Assembly (NCBI RefSeq): GCF_014395975.1
Contig: NZ_CP060714.1
Location: 3,968,001 to 4,032,000, forward strand
DNA length: 64,000 nt
Source: Diaphorobacter ruginosibacter
GTDB taxonomy: Bacteria > Pseudomonadota > Gammaproteobacteria > Burkholderiales > Burkholderiaceae_C
Reading direction: 5' to 3'
Numbering within the stretch: position 1 is the first letter of the stretch; each line of letters begins with the position of its first letter. The notes under the pieces are model-generated. The model worked only from the letters and a program-made list of their open reading frames with translations, ran no database searches and had not been told where the DNA came from. The translations under genes were made by a program, and so were the position numbers. Positions 24,680-33,734 of this stretch are shown here, in pieces.

Positions 24680-26875
24680 TCAGAAGTCCACTGTCGCGCT
24701 CACGGCCAGCGTGCGCGGCGTCGATTGCACCAGGTAGTTCGCGCCCGGGAAACCACCCACCGAAGCCCAGTAGTTCCTGTCGAATGCGTTGGCCAGATTG
24801 GCGCGCAGCGTGAGCAGGCGCGAGTCGCCCATCGGCATCAGGTAACGCACGCCCAGGTCGGTACGCGTCCAGGCCGCCACCTTCTGCGTGTTCGCACCAT
24901 CCGCCCATTGGCTGCCGGTATAGAGCAGCTGGGCATTGAGCGCCAGCCCGCGCACACCCGGTACATCCCAGTCGACGCCGAGCGATGCCTGCTGGCGGGG
25001 CACGCCGATCACGCGCTTGCCGTCCAGCAATCCGCCCTCGGTCTGCTTCTGCTTGGCATCGAGAAAGGTCACGCCGCCCAGCACCCGCAGCCCTTTCAGC
25101 GGCTGGCCGAACACATTGAGCTCCACGCCCTGTCGGCGCTCCTTGCCGTTCTCGGCAAACACCTGGTCGCGCACGTAGCTGGTGGGCTTGTCGGAGATGA
25201 AATAGGCCGCGCTCGCCCCCATGTCCCCCTGCTCCCACTTCAGCCCCACCTCCTTCTGCCGGGTGCGCATGGGCTGCAGCAGGGCGCCGCCATTCAGCAC
25301 GGGCTGGCCGTTGGCGCTCGCGGGTGCCGTCTCGCCCTTCTGCAGACCCTCGACATAGCTCGCGTACACCGACAGCGACGGCTGCAGCTTGAACACGACC
25401 CCGGCCATGGGCGTCACGCGTGATTTGTCATACTCGCTCGTCAACTCCCTGGTGCTGTAGTCGAAGCCCGACTGCTCGATCTTCTGGTAGCGCAGGCCGA
25501 CGGTGGGCAGCAATCTGCCATCCATGAAGGACAGGGTGTCGACCAATGCCAGGCTCCGCGTCTTGACCACGCCCACGCGCGATGGATCATTCAGGTCGCC
25601 TCCGCTCCACAGGTATTGCGTGCCGCGCGCCACGTCCACCGGACGGTAGAGGTTGGTGGGCGTGCCCGCGGCCATGCCGTAGGCGTTGCGCTCCGTGCCG
25701 CTGTAGCTGTTCATCGACGCGACCAGTTGATGGCCGATCGAGCCCGTCGAAAACTTCGCGCGCACGCCCACCTCCGCCGTGCGGATGTTGTCCTTGCGAT
25801 GGTTGTCGAACGGCGACGTGGTCGCGTTGCCGGCAGCGTCCTGCAGTGTGAGGCCGGTAAGCACGTTGCGCTCCTCTCCTGCGCGCACGCCGCCAGCGGC
25901 CCACGCGGTGACCTCGTCGCTGATGTCCCATTCGGCGCGTACGGTGCCGAACAGGTCCTTCTCCTTGGAATAGGTCCAGGGCTGGGAGTAGTTGCCCGTG
26001 CTGCCAGGCAGGGCGGGCGTCGGCAACCCTGCGGCCGGCGTGACCTGGGCGCGGCCCACGCGCAGGTCATTGTCCTGGTAGCCCAGGTCCGCCGACACGC
26101 GCACGCTGGACGAGCGCCAGTCCACGCCCAGCCCCAGCATGCCGAGCTTGCGGCTTTCACGGTCGATGGCCGTGTCGCCATTGCGCTGCGCCATGTTCAA
26201 CCGCACGCCGGTGCTCTGATCGGGCCCGAAACGGCGCGAGATGTCCGCGGCCACGAAGCCCTGGCCTCCGCTCTCCACGCCGGCGCTCACCTGCGTGAGC
26301 GGCTCGGTGCCTGCACGCTTGGGCAGCAGGTTGACCGATCCGCCCAACGCCGAGCCTCCTGGCGCGGCGCCGTTCAGGAACGCGTTCGCTCCCAGCAGAA
26401 CCTCCACGCGCTCGAAGAACTGCGACGCCACGTATTGGCGGGGCAACATGCCGTAGAGCCCGTTGTAGGCGATGTCGTCCGAGTACAGCGGGTAGCCGCG
26501 CACCACGTACACCTCCTGGAAATTGCCGAAGCCGCGCGCCTGCCGTACGGAGGCCGCGTTGCGCAACACGTCGGCCACGCTCTGCGCCTGCTGGTTGGCG
26601 ATCAGCTCCTGGGTGTACGAGGTGATCTGGAACGGCGTCTCCATGAAATCCTGCGTGCCGAGGATGCCGACACGCGCGCCGCGCGCCACCATCCCGCCCG
26701 AGAATGGCTTGCTGAGGCCCTCCGCCGACGCGTCGGCGCTCGCATTCACAACCACCTCGCCCAGGCTCGGCTCAAGGGGCACATCCTGCGCCATGGCTGT
26801 CACGGCGCTCACGGCCAGGGCCAGCGGGCTCAACGAAAAAAGCGCCAGCGGGCGCAGGAGGGGATGGATACTCAT
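24680..26875 (-). CDS. TonB-dependent siderophore receptor
   Basis: A 731-aa outer-membrane receptor. The signal peptide is at residues 1-30 (ALAVSAVTAMAQ). A TonB-box-like LGEVVVNA is followed by a plug domain (SVADVLRNAASVRQARGFGNFQEVYVVRGYPL; FERVEVLLGANAFLNGAAPGGSALGGSVNLLPKRA) and a 22-strand barrel ending in aromatic F (LAVSATVDF). The length and the plug text fit ferric-siderophore receptors of the FhuA/FoxA type. The ATG at 26875 is preferred to an upstream TTG. A Fur-box-like sequence sits just upstream, so iron repression is likely. Confidence 0.92.
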   Translation of the reverse strand: MSIHPLLRPLALFSLSPLALAVSAVTAMAQDVPLEPSLGEVVVNASADASAEGLSKPFSGGMVARGARVGILGTQDFMETPFQITSYTQELIANQQAQSVADVLRNAASVRQARGFGNFQEVYVVRGYPLYSDDIAYNGLYGMLPRQYVASQFFERVEVLLGANAFLNGAAPGGSALGGSVNLLPKRAGTEPLTQVSAGVESGGQGFVAADISRRFGPDQSTGVRLNMAQRNGDTAIDRESRKLGMLGLGVDWRSSSVRVSADLGYQDNDLRVGRAQVTPAAGLPTPALPGSTGNYSQPWTYSKEKDLFGTVRAEWDISDEVTAWAAGGVRAGEERNVLTGLTLQDAAGNATTSPFDNHRKDNIRTAEVGVRAKFSTGSIGHQLVASMNSYSGTERNAYGMAAGTPTNLYRPVDVARGTQYLWSGGDLNDPSRVGVVKTRSLALVDTLSFMDGRLLPTVGLRYQKIEQSGFDYSTRELTSEYDKSRVTPMAGVVFKLQPSLSVYASYVEGLQKGETAPASANGQPVLNGGALLQPMRTRQKEVGLKWEQGDMGASAAYFISDKPTSYVRDQVFAENGKERRQGVELNVFGQPLKGLRVLGGVTFLDAKQKQTEGGLLDGKRVIGVPRQQASLGVDWDVPGVRGLALNAQLLYTGSQWADGANTQKVAAWTRTDLGVRYLMPMGDSRLLTLRANLANAFDRNYWASVGGFPGANYLVQSTPRTLAVSATVDF

Positions 26876-26888
26876 GACCAACCAATCA

Positions 26889-26910
26889 GAAATGATAATG
26901 AAAATAATTC
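26889..26910 (-). promoter_or_regulatory. Fur-box-like site before the siderophore receptor
   Basis: The sequence AAATGATAATGAAAATAATT resembles the Fur consensus built of GATAAT hexamers. It begins about 14 bases before the receptor start codon in an otherwise GC-rich genome. The remaining divergent region up to 27217 holds no gene; it must contain the promoter of the beta-helix IPTL-CTERM gene. Confidence 0.65.
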
Positions 26911-27217
26911 CTATTAATTATCCACTATCTGATTTTTCCTGAGGAAGGCAGTGGCCGCAAAGACTTGAAAACCGCCTGCAGACCCTTGCGAATGACGCAG
27001 GCAGGCCCTCTCATGGGCAATCTCGGGTTGGAATGTCACTTGATTGTTAACAACAATTTGCAACAAAATCAATAGGTATATACAGGGACTCAAATACCGT
27101 ATCTACGGGATAGGCACGAGACCTATCGCAGTCGACGATTGCCTGCTTCGGCTGCGAGGCGCTTGGCCACTTGCGTGCGCGGCACACCACATCACACAAC
27201 CGAAGGGGAAAGCTCAC

Positions 27218-29884
27218 ATGCAAAGGCACTCGCGTCATGCCACGTCACGGCCCTCGATCCGTCCCACACAACTCGCGCTCGCCCTCGGCGGCGCACTGCT
27301 GTCGCTCGCGGCACACGATGCGCACGCGGCGGCATGCGCCGGCACCCAGGTGCTGTATGCCACCCACGACGCCCAGGACATGGTCACCTCCGGCAAGACG
27401 GGCAAGCTCGGCTGGGGGGATGCCGTCACGCTGCAGAACGCCCTGGCGGTGGCCAATGCGGACACGACGCTCAGCCAATGCTACGAGGTCCGCATCAAGC
27501 AGGGCGTGTACAAGCCCGCCACGCTGGATCCTGCGGAGACGAATTCGGGTGTCATCAATGCCGCGCTCTCCATGTCCTTCAACATTGCACGCCCCATGCT
27601 GCTCAAGGGCGGCTATACCGGCAGCGGCGACACGCGGGTGATCCAGGCGGACAACACCGTGCTGTCGGGCGACATCGATGGCAATGACCTGGTGGAAGGC
27701 GGGATTACACGCTCAGCGGAATTCGCGGATCCGAGTTCGCCTTTCGCCGTATCCGGTGATCTCAAGGGCAACAACTCCACCGCCGTCGTTGTCGTCGGCC
27801 CTTCCGTGTTCAGCGAACCGCCGGGCACACCCGTCAGCGCCTCGTTCACCAGCGCACCAGGGGAATCCAGCTTCACCCAACTGGAAGGACTGACCATCAC
27901 CGGCGGAAACAGCTTGGGCGCAGCCAGCGGCACCGGGCTGCCCATAGGCGGAGGACTCTCCTGCACGGCCCAGATGGTGCCGTCGCTCGCCGGCGCACCC
28001 ATGGCGGAATGCAGCCCCGCCCTGCAATCCATGCGCTTCAGTGGCAATGCAGGCCTCGTCGGCTCGGCAGTCAGCCTGCCGATGCTGACCGGCGCCAACG
28101 TCACCAACCTCTCCATCGAACAGTCCACGTTCAGCGGCAATGCAACCGCCATCACGGGTGCTGTCTTTGCTGGGTGGGCCGGGGAAAACGCCACAGGCTC
28201 CGGAACGATCAGGATCAGTCGCTCGACCTTTTCCAGCAATCGCTCCATGGGATTCGGCGGGGCCGTCACGGTCTTTGGTACCTCATCCAGCACGCCGCTC
28301 ACCCTGGACATCAACAGCTCCCTATTCGACGGCAATATCGCGGGCAATGGCGCCCTCGCGCTTCCTTTTCCAGCCACTGGTGGTGCTATTGCGCTCAGCA
28401 GCAGTTCTGGCAGCGTGAAGGCACGCATCTCGGGAAGCACGTTCCGCAACAACACCGCGGCGATGGGCGGGGGAGCGATTGCCCAGTTTGGCGCCAACTT
28501 CCTGGGAAATGCAACCGCTGGAAGTGGTGATGTGCAGATCGAGTCATCCACCTTCAGCGGTAATGTGGCGCCTCTGGGTGGTGCCATTGCCAGCCTTGCG
28601 ATGTACAGCCCCGTTGGTTCGGGCGGCCCGGTAGCCTCCAGGGCTCACACATTGAGCATCACCAACTCCACCTTCAACGCCAACCAGGCGAAGAACGCAG
28701 CCGCGCCGACAGGTGCACCGGAGGGCATCGGCGGTGCCATCGCCAACCTGACCGCCTTCGATGGCAACACATCGGCCGTCACCATCAGGAACTCCACGTT
28801 CAGCGGCAACACCAGCGATCAGCAGGGCAGCGCGGTGGCCAACACGACATGGGACATGGCCGGCACATCGGCGCCTGGCACAGGCCGTGGCCAGGCTACG
28901 CTGGACATCCAGAGCAGCATTCTCTGGCCCGGCGCCTCGGGAACCGGTCCGGCGACTGTCGTGTTCAATGGAGAGGGCACAGCCACCTCCAGTGATCCCA
29001 GCTCCCCTCCCACCAACACCATCACGCCCACCAATCCCGCCACGGGATCGGCTACCACGGTGGTGGCGCACAGCATCATCCAGGGCGGCTGGAGTGCGAC
29101 CGGTTCGGCCAATCTCGACGCGGATCCCCTGCTCGCCCCGCTCGCCGACAACGGCGGCAGCACCCAGACCATGCTGCCTGCACGGAACAGCCCTGCCATC
29201 AATGCGGTGGCCTGCAGTGTGGGCGGCAGCACGGTGGACCAGCGCGGCGAGCCTCGCCCGGATGCGGCGGGCAGCCCGTGCGACATCGGAGCCGTCGAGC
29301 TCAAGGTGGGCACGGCCACCGGCAGCACCCAGACACCGGACGGCACGCCCGTCGACGTGACCCTCACCAACCCAGGCGGTGGCGGCGGCAGCACGCCCAG
29401 CACCTGCACCCTGCTGCCCGGCAGCCCCAGCATCACCGCCGCGCCGCTGACCGGCGCCCCCGCCGGCTTCAGGTTCCCCTATGGCCAGTTGCGCTTCACG
29501 GCAGATCACTGCCCCGTGGGCCAACCCACCCAGGTGACGCTGCAGTTGCCGGCCGGCACCCAGCTTCCCGGCAACGCGCAGATGTTCAAGAAGATCGGTT
29601 CCGAGTGGGTGAGCTGGCCAGCCACCATCAGCGGCAACACGGTACGGTTCACGGTAACCGACAGCACCGATCCGTCCACGGCCGCCGCCACCGGCGACAG
29701 CGACCCCACGCCCGGCGTGATCACCGATCCGGTGCTGTTCGCAGTGCCCGAAGGATCGGGCGTGACGCCCACCACCACGGCCGTGCCGACATTGAGCCAG
29801 TGGGGACTCATGGCACTGTCGGGCCTGCTCGGCCTGTTCGCGTTCGGCAGCGCACGCACCGGGCGCCAGCGCCGCCGCGGTTGA
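27218..29884 (+). CDS. IPTL-CTERM protein with beta-helix and choice-of-anchor domains
   Basis: An 888-aa surface protein; AAGGGG precedes the ATG at 27218. The signal peptide ends at about residue 37 (LSLAAHDAHAAA). Residues about 60-600 repeat the polymorphic-outer-membrane-protein style (STFSGNATAITG, STFSSNRSMGFGGAV, STFRNNTAAMGGGAIAQFG, STFNANQ, NSTFSGNTSDQQG), a right-handed beta-helix. A choice-of-anchor Q-type end follows (LDADPLLAPLADNGGSTQTMLP; DQRGEPRPDAAGSPCDIGAVEL), then a choice-of-anchor U-like domain (FRFPYGQLRFTADHCPVGQPTQVTLQLP). The final VPTLSQWGLMALSGLLGLFAFGSARTGRQRRR is the sorting signal. A role as an exosortase-processed adhesin-like protein is inferred. Confidence 0.88.
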   Translation: MQRHSRHATSRPSIRPTQLALALGGALLSLAAHDAHAAACAGTQVLYATHDAQDMVTSGKTGKLGWGDAVTLQNALAVANADTTLSQCYEVRIKQGVYKPATLDPAETNSGVINAALSMSFNIARPMLLKGGYTGSGDTRVIQADNTVLSGDIDGNDLVEGGITRSAEFADPSSPFAVSGDLKGNNSTAVVVVGPSVFSEPPGTPVSASFTSAPGESSFTQLEGLTITGGNSLGAASGTGLPIGGGLSCTAQMVPSLAGAPMAECSPALQSMRFSGNAGLVGSAVSLPMLTGANVTNLSIEQSTFSGNATAITGAVFAGWAGENATGSGTIRISRSTFSSNRSMGFGGAVTVFGTSSSTPLTLDINSSLFDGNIAGNGALALPFPATGGAIALSSSSGSVKARISGSTFRNNTAAMGGGAIAQFGANFLGNATAGSGDVQIESSTFSGNVAPLGGAIASLAMYSPVGSGGPVASRAHTLSITNSTFNANQAKNAAAPTGAPEGIGGAIANLTAFDGNTSAVTIRNSTFSGNTSDQQGSAVANTTWDMAGTSAPGTGRGQATLDIQSSILWPGASGTGPATVVFNGEGTATSSDPSSPPTNTITPTNPATGSATTVVAHSIIQGGWSATGSANLDADPLLAPLADNGGSTQTMLPARNSPAINAVACSVGGSTVDQRGEPRPDAAGSPCDIGAVELKVGTATGSTQTPDGTPVDVTLTNPGGGGGSTPSTCTLLPGSPSITAAPLTGAPAGFRFPYGQLRFTADHCPVGQPTQVTLQLPAGTQLPGNAQMFKKIGSEWVSWPATISGNTVRFTVTDSTDPSTAAATGDSDPTPGVITDPVLFAVPEGSGVTPTTTAVPTLSQWGLMALSGLLGLFAFGSARTGRQRRRG

Positions 29885-29926
29885 ACGACACGGCGCATCA
29901 CATCGCGCCACATGGCGTCACCTCGC

Positions 29927-29963
29927 GGATCGTCAGCACGCTCCCGGCGCGTGCTGACGATCC
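29927..29963. terminator. Strong 15-bp hairpin between convergent genes
   Basis: Bases 29927-29941 pair perfectly with 29949-29963 around a seven-base loop. It lies between the beta-helix gene and the convergent asparaginase gene. There is only a short T stretch on either side, so it may act as a bidirectional transcription barrier or mRNA 3' end rather than a classical terminator. Confidence 0.55.
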
Positions 29964-29969
29964 CGGGTT

Positions 29970-31070
29970 TCACTGCTCAAACGCCTTGCGGATCGCCTCC
30001 CGGTCCGCGCTTCCGTTCTGGATCATCAGGGTGAGCAGCACCTTGGCCTTCTGCGCGCTCAGGTCGCCCGACATGATCGCGCCGGCATCGAACGTGGTCT
30101 TGCCGCCGCCCTCGAAGCCGTAGAGAGGATAGGTGCGCCCGTTCGGCACGCGGCTCGCCACCACCACCGGGACCCCCTTGGAGAGCGCGTACTTCACCGC
30201 CTCGAACATCGACACGTTCATGTTGCCCATGCCCACGGCCTGCACGACGATGCCCTGGGTGCCGTTGTCCACCGCGTAGCGGATGAAGCTGCCGTCGGCC
30301 CCCGCATACATCGGGAAGATGTGCACCACGGGAAACTTTTCCGCCGTGATCGGTATGTGCATGCGGCGCAGCGGTGCGCGCGAGAACACCACCTTGTCAT
30401 CCCACACCTCGCCCAGCCAGCCGTAGTTGCCGCCCTGGAAGGTCTCGACCGCGGCCGTATGCGTCTTGGTCACGCTGCGGGCCGCATTGATCTCGTTGTT
30501 CATCGCCACCATCACACCCTTGTCGCGCGCCTGCGGCGTGACCGCAATGCGGATCGCGTTCAGCAGGTTGCGCGGGCCGTCGAAGTCGGGCGAGGACGCG
30601 TTGCGCTGCGCTCCGATCATCACCACGGGCTTGGATGATTTCACGGTCAGGTCGAGCCAGAAGGCCGTCTCCTCCATGGTGTCCGTGCCCTGCGCCACCA
30701 CCACGCCCGCCACCTCGGGCCGCGCCAGCGTCTCGTCGATGGTCTTGCTCAAGCGTGCCCACCAGTCGTTGGTGATGTAGTTGGCACTCATCTTCGAGAA
30801 GTTGTTGACCTCGATGCGCGCGTACTTCCCCGCGTCGGGCACGCTCTGCATCAGGTCGTCGCCCGAAATCGCAGGCACCACGCCGCGCGTCACGGGATCC
30901 ACCTTCATCGCGATCGTGCCGCCCGTCGCGATGAACACCACCACGGGCTGCCCCGGTGCTGCCGCGGGCGGCTGTTGCGGCTGTGCCTGGGCCGCATGCA
31001 TCACCATGGCGCATCCGGCCACCCAGCCCCATCCCATGCGTTGCAGCCACCGCTGTGTAAAATTCGCCAT
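29970..31070 (-). CDS. ansB: L-asparaginase, type II (periplasmic)
   Basis: A 366-aa enzyme hydrolysing L-asparagine (and often glutamine) to aspartate and ammonia. A signal peptide covers residues 1-30 (WVAGCAMVMHAAQAQ). The first active-site threonine is T52 in ATGGTIA; the second motif GTDTMEETA holds T129-D130. The C-terminal half is normal for the family. AGGAG lies before the ATG at 31070. It is divergent from a dicarboxylate/amino-acid symporter and an amino-acid-binding protein, which could take up the aspartate it releases. Confidence 0.93.
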   Translation of the reverse strand: MANFTQRWLQRMGWGWVAGCAMVMHAAQAQPQQPPAAAPGQPVVVFIATGGTIAMKVDPVTRGVVPAISGDDLMQSVPDAGKYARIEVNNFSKMSANYITNDWWARLSKTIDETLARPEVAGVVVAQGTDTMEETAFWLDLTVKSSKPVVMIGAQRNASSPDFDGPRNLLNAIRIAVTPQARDKGVMVAMNNEINAARSVTKTHTAAVETFQGGNYGWLGEVWDDKVVFSRAPLRRMHIPITAEKFPVVHIFPMYAGADGSFIRYAVDNGTQGIVVQAVGMGNMNVSMFEAVKYALSKGVPVVVASRVPNGRTYPLYGFEGGGKTTFDAGAIMSGDLSAQKAKVLLTLMIQNGSADREAIRKAFEQ

Positions 31071-31399
31071 TTCCGTGTCTCCTGCGTCGGGTTGTGATCG
31101 TAGTTTGGATCGTGGATCATCCGAAGGCGCCGCACTGCTACCCCAGTGGTGCCCTCGGGCCAGTATGCAGAGGCCCGCAGGTTTTGACAATCTCGCGCAC
31201 GCATGCGCCCCGCGTGTCTGTCTGATGACGGTTTCCTGCTCGGTAACATCCGCAAAAGCAGGTGCTTTCCTACACGCGCGCCCCCGCTTCACAGGCCATA
31301 AACGACGGCATGAGCAGTCCCCCGCGCGAGCGGTTTGCGCAGGCCAGGCCCACGGACAAGATCGCCACTCCCAACATCAAAAAACCAGAGGTGAATGCC
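31071..31399. other. Divergent intergenic region, no gene seen
   Basis: A 329-base gap between ansB and the symporter gene. It holds a TTGACA hexamer (31184-31189) on the plus strand, but no convincing -10 at the right distance. I see no small gene or strong hairpin. Confidence 0.5.
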
Positions 31400-32728
31400 A
31401 TGTCACAAGCATCAAAACGAAAAATCCCGCCCGCATTCCTGATCCTCGGAGCCATGGTGGTCGGCATTTTCGTGGGCTACATGGTGTTCACGCAGTTCCC
31501 GGACAAGGGCACTGCCAAGGAGATCGCGGGCTACATCTCGATCGTCTCGGACGTCTTCCTCAGGCTCATCAAGATGCTGATCGGGCCGCTGGTGTTCTCG
31601 ACGCTGGTCGTGGGCATCGCGCACATGGGTGATGCCGCCTCCGTCGGGCGTGTGTTCCTCAAGGCCATGGCCTGGTTCGTGACCGCATCGCTGATCTCGC
31701 TGGTACTGGGGCTGGTGCTGGCCAACCTGCTGCAGCCCGGCCAGGACCTCGGCCTGCCGCTGCCCGACATTGGCGCATCAGCCAACCTGGCCACCGGCAA
31801 GTTCACGCTCAAGGAGTTCGTCAGCCACCTGATCCCCAAGTCCTTTGCCGAGGCCATGGCCAACAACGAGATCCTGCAGATCGTGGTGTTCTCGATGTTC
31901 TTCGGTGTTGCGCTCGCGGCGCTCGGCGAAAAAGGCAAGACGCTGGTGGCCGCCATCGACGAGCTCTCGCACGTGATGCTCAAGATCACGGGCTACGTGA
32001 TGAAGCTCGCACCGCTCGCCGTGCTGGCCGCCATGGCCGCCACCGTGGCCACCAACGGCCTGGGCATCCTGCTCAAGTTCGCGGTGTTCATGGGAGACTT
32101 CTACCTCGGCCTGATCCTGCTGTGGTGCATCCTGACCGGCGCCGGCTTTGCCTTCCTCGGCAAGCGCGTGTTCAAGCTGCTGGTGCTCATCAAGGAAGCG
32201 TTCATGCTGTCGTTCGCCACCGCCAGCTCGGAGGCCGCCTACCCCAAGATCCTCGATGCGCTCGACCGCTTTGGCGTCAAGCGCAAGATCTCCAGCTTCG
32301 TGATGCCGATGGGTTACTCCTTCAACCTCGATGGCTCGATGATGTACTGCACGTTTGCCACGCTGTTCATCGCACAGGCCTACGGCATCCACCTGCCGCT
32401 CAGCACGCAGATCACCATGTTGCTGATCCTCATGCTCACCTCCAAGGGCATGGCCGGCGTGCCGCGCGCCTCGCTGGTGGTGATCGCGGCCACGCTCAAT
32501 CATTTCAATATTCCCGAAGCAGGCCTGCTGCTGATCCTGGGCGTGGACACCTTCCTCGACATGGGCCGCTCGGCAACGAATGCCGTGGGCAATTCCATCG
32601 CATCGGCCGTGGTCGCGAAGTGGGAGGGCGAGTTGCTGCCCGAGGACGAGGCCGAGGAACTGGCGCGCAAGCTCGATGCGGAAGCCGCGGCCCAGGCGCA
32701 TCCGCTGAACACGCCCGACGTGGCCTGA
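31400..32728 (+). CDS. Dicarboxylate/amino acid:cation symporter (DAACS family)
   Basis: A 442-aa inner-membrane carrier of the GltP/DctA family. It has about eight helices plus re-entrant loops: the Ser-rich loop ATASSEAAYPKIL stands in for the SSxxTLP motif and NLDGSMMYCTFATLFIAQA is the cation/substrate site. Likely substrates are aspartate, glutamate or C4-dicarboxylates; the sequence does not decide among them. AGAGGTG lies before the ATG at 31400. It is followed after 14 bases by a periplasmic amino-acid-binding protein. Confidence 0.9.
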   Translation: MSQASKRKIPPAFLILGAMVVGIFVGYMVFTQFPDKGTAKEIAGYISIVSDVFLRLIKMLIGPLVFSTLVVGIAHMGDAASVGRVFLKAMAWFVTASLISLVLGLVLANLLQPGQDLGLPLPDIGASANLATGKFTLKEFVSHLIPKSFAEAMANNEILQIVVFSMFFGVALAALGEKGKTLVAAIDELSHVMLKITGYVMKLAPLAVLAAMAATVATNGLGILLKFAVFMGDFYLGLILLWCILTGAGFAFLGKRVFKLLVLIKEAFMLSFATASSEAAYPKILDALDRFGVKRKISSFVMPMGYSFNLDGSMMYCTFATLFIAQAYGIHLPLSTQITMLLILMLTSKGMAGVPRASLVVIAATLNHFNIPEAGLLLILGVDTFLDMGRSATNAVGNSIASAVVAKWEGELLPEDEAEELARKLDAEAAAQAHPLNTPDVA

Positions 32729-32742
32729 GGCGAGGTGACCCC

Positions 32743-33726
32743 ATGAGTCGCCGCCCCGCTCTTCAACGGCTTGCCACCTTCGCCACTGTTGCCACCTATG
32801 CCGTGCTTTGCATCGGCACCGCGGCGGCGCAGGAACAGCCCGCCGCTCAGGAACCGCCCCTCTCCAGCATCCGCTGGAGCAGCGTGGTCTCCGCTCCCAC
32901 CCAGCTGAGCGGCACGCTCGCCAAGGTGCATGCGAGCGGCCGCGTGGCGATCGCCTACCGCGAAAGCTCGGTGCCGTTCTCCTACCTCGACGCGCAGCGC
33001 CAGCCCATCGGCTATGCGATCGAACTGTGCAAAGGCATCGTCCAGGCCATGTCGGCCGCCGTGCACAGGCCGCTCGCCATCCAGTGGGTGCCGGTGACAT
33101 CGGCCACGCGCATGGACGCCATCGTCTCGGAACAGGCCGACCTCGAATGCGGATCCACCACCAGCAACCGCGAACGCCAGAAGACGGTGGCCTTCTCGCC
33201 CACCTACTTTGTCGCAGGCACAAAGCTGCTGGTGCGCAAGGGTTCGCCGGTGCGTGACTACCGCCAGCTCGCCGGCAAGCGCGTGGCGGTGACCTCTGGC
33301 ACCACGAACGAGAAGACCCTGCATGATCTCTCGGACCGCTTCAAGCTCGACCTGAAGATCCTGCCCATGCGCGACCATGCGGAGTCCTTTGCGCAGGTGA
33401 CGAGCGGCAAGGTCGATGCGTTCGCCACCGACGACGTGCTGCTCTACGGCCTCATCGCCCAGACGCCCGGCGGCAGGGGCCAATACCAGGTGGTGGGCGA
33501 CTTTCTCTCGTATGACCCGTATGGCGTGATGTTCCGCAAGGACGATGCACAGCTCTCCCGGCTGGTGACGGAGGCCTTCCAGGCGCTCGCATCCGACGGC
33601 GAGATCGAACGCCAGTACCAGCGCTGGTTCCTGAAGAAACTGCCCGGTGGTCAGACGCTGAACCTGCCGATGAGCCCGCAGCTGGAAGTGATCCTCGAGA
33701 GCCTTGCGGCCACCCAGACCGAGTAG
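32743..33726 (+). CDS. Amino-acid ABC transporter substrate-binding protein (GltI-like)
   Basis: A 327-aa periplasmic binding protein of family 3. The signal peptide ends GTAAAQ near residue 30. VAIAYRESSVPFSYLDAQRQPIGYAIELCKGIVQ opens the first lobe; ADLECGSTTSNRERQKTVAFSPTYF is the ligand-binding hinge text of glutamate/aspartate binders, and GKRVAVTSGTTNEKTL follows. No cognate permease or ATPase lies beside it. It is instead paired with a secondary symporter, so it may serve an ABC system encoded elsewhere. Convergent with the next gene, with eight bases between. Confidence 0.88.
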   Translation: MSRRPALQRLATFATVATYAVLCIGTAAAQEQPAAQEPPLSSIRWSSVVSAPTQLSGTLAKVHASGRVAIAYRESSVPFSYLDAQRQPIGYAIELCKGIVQAMSAAVHRPLAIQWVPVTSATRMDAIVSEQADLECGSTTSNRERQKTVAFSPTYFVAGTKLLVRKGSPVRDYRQLAGKRVAVTSGTTNEKTLHDLSDRFKLDLKILPMRDHAESFAQVTSGKVDAFATDDVLLYGLIAQTPGGRGQYQVVGDFLSYDPYGVMFRKDDAQLSRLVTEAFQALASDGEIERQYQRWFLKKLPGGQTLNLPMSPQLEVILESLAATQTE

Positions 33727-33734
33727 CAGCCGAC

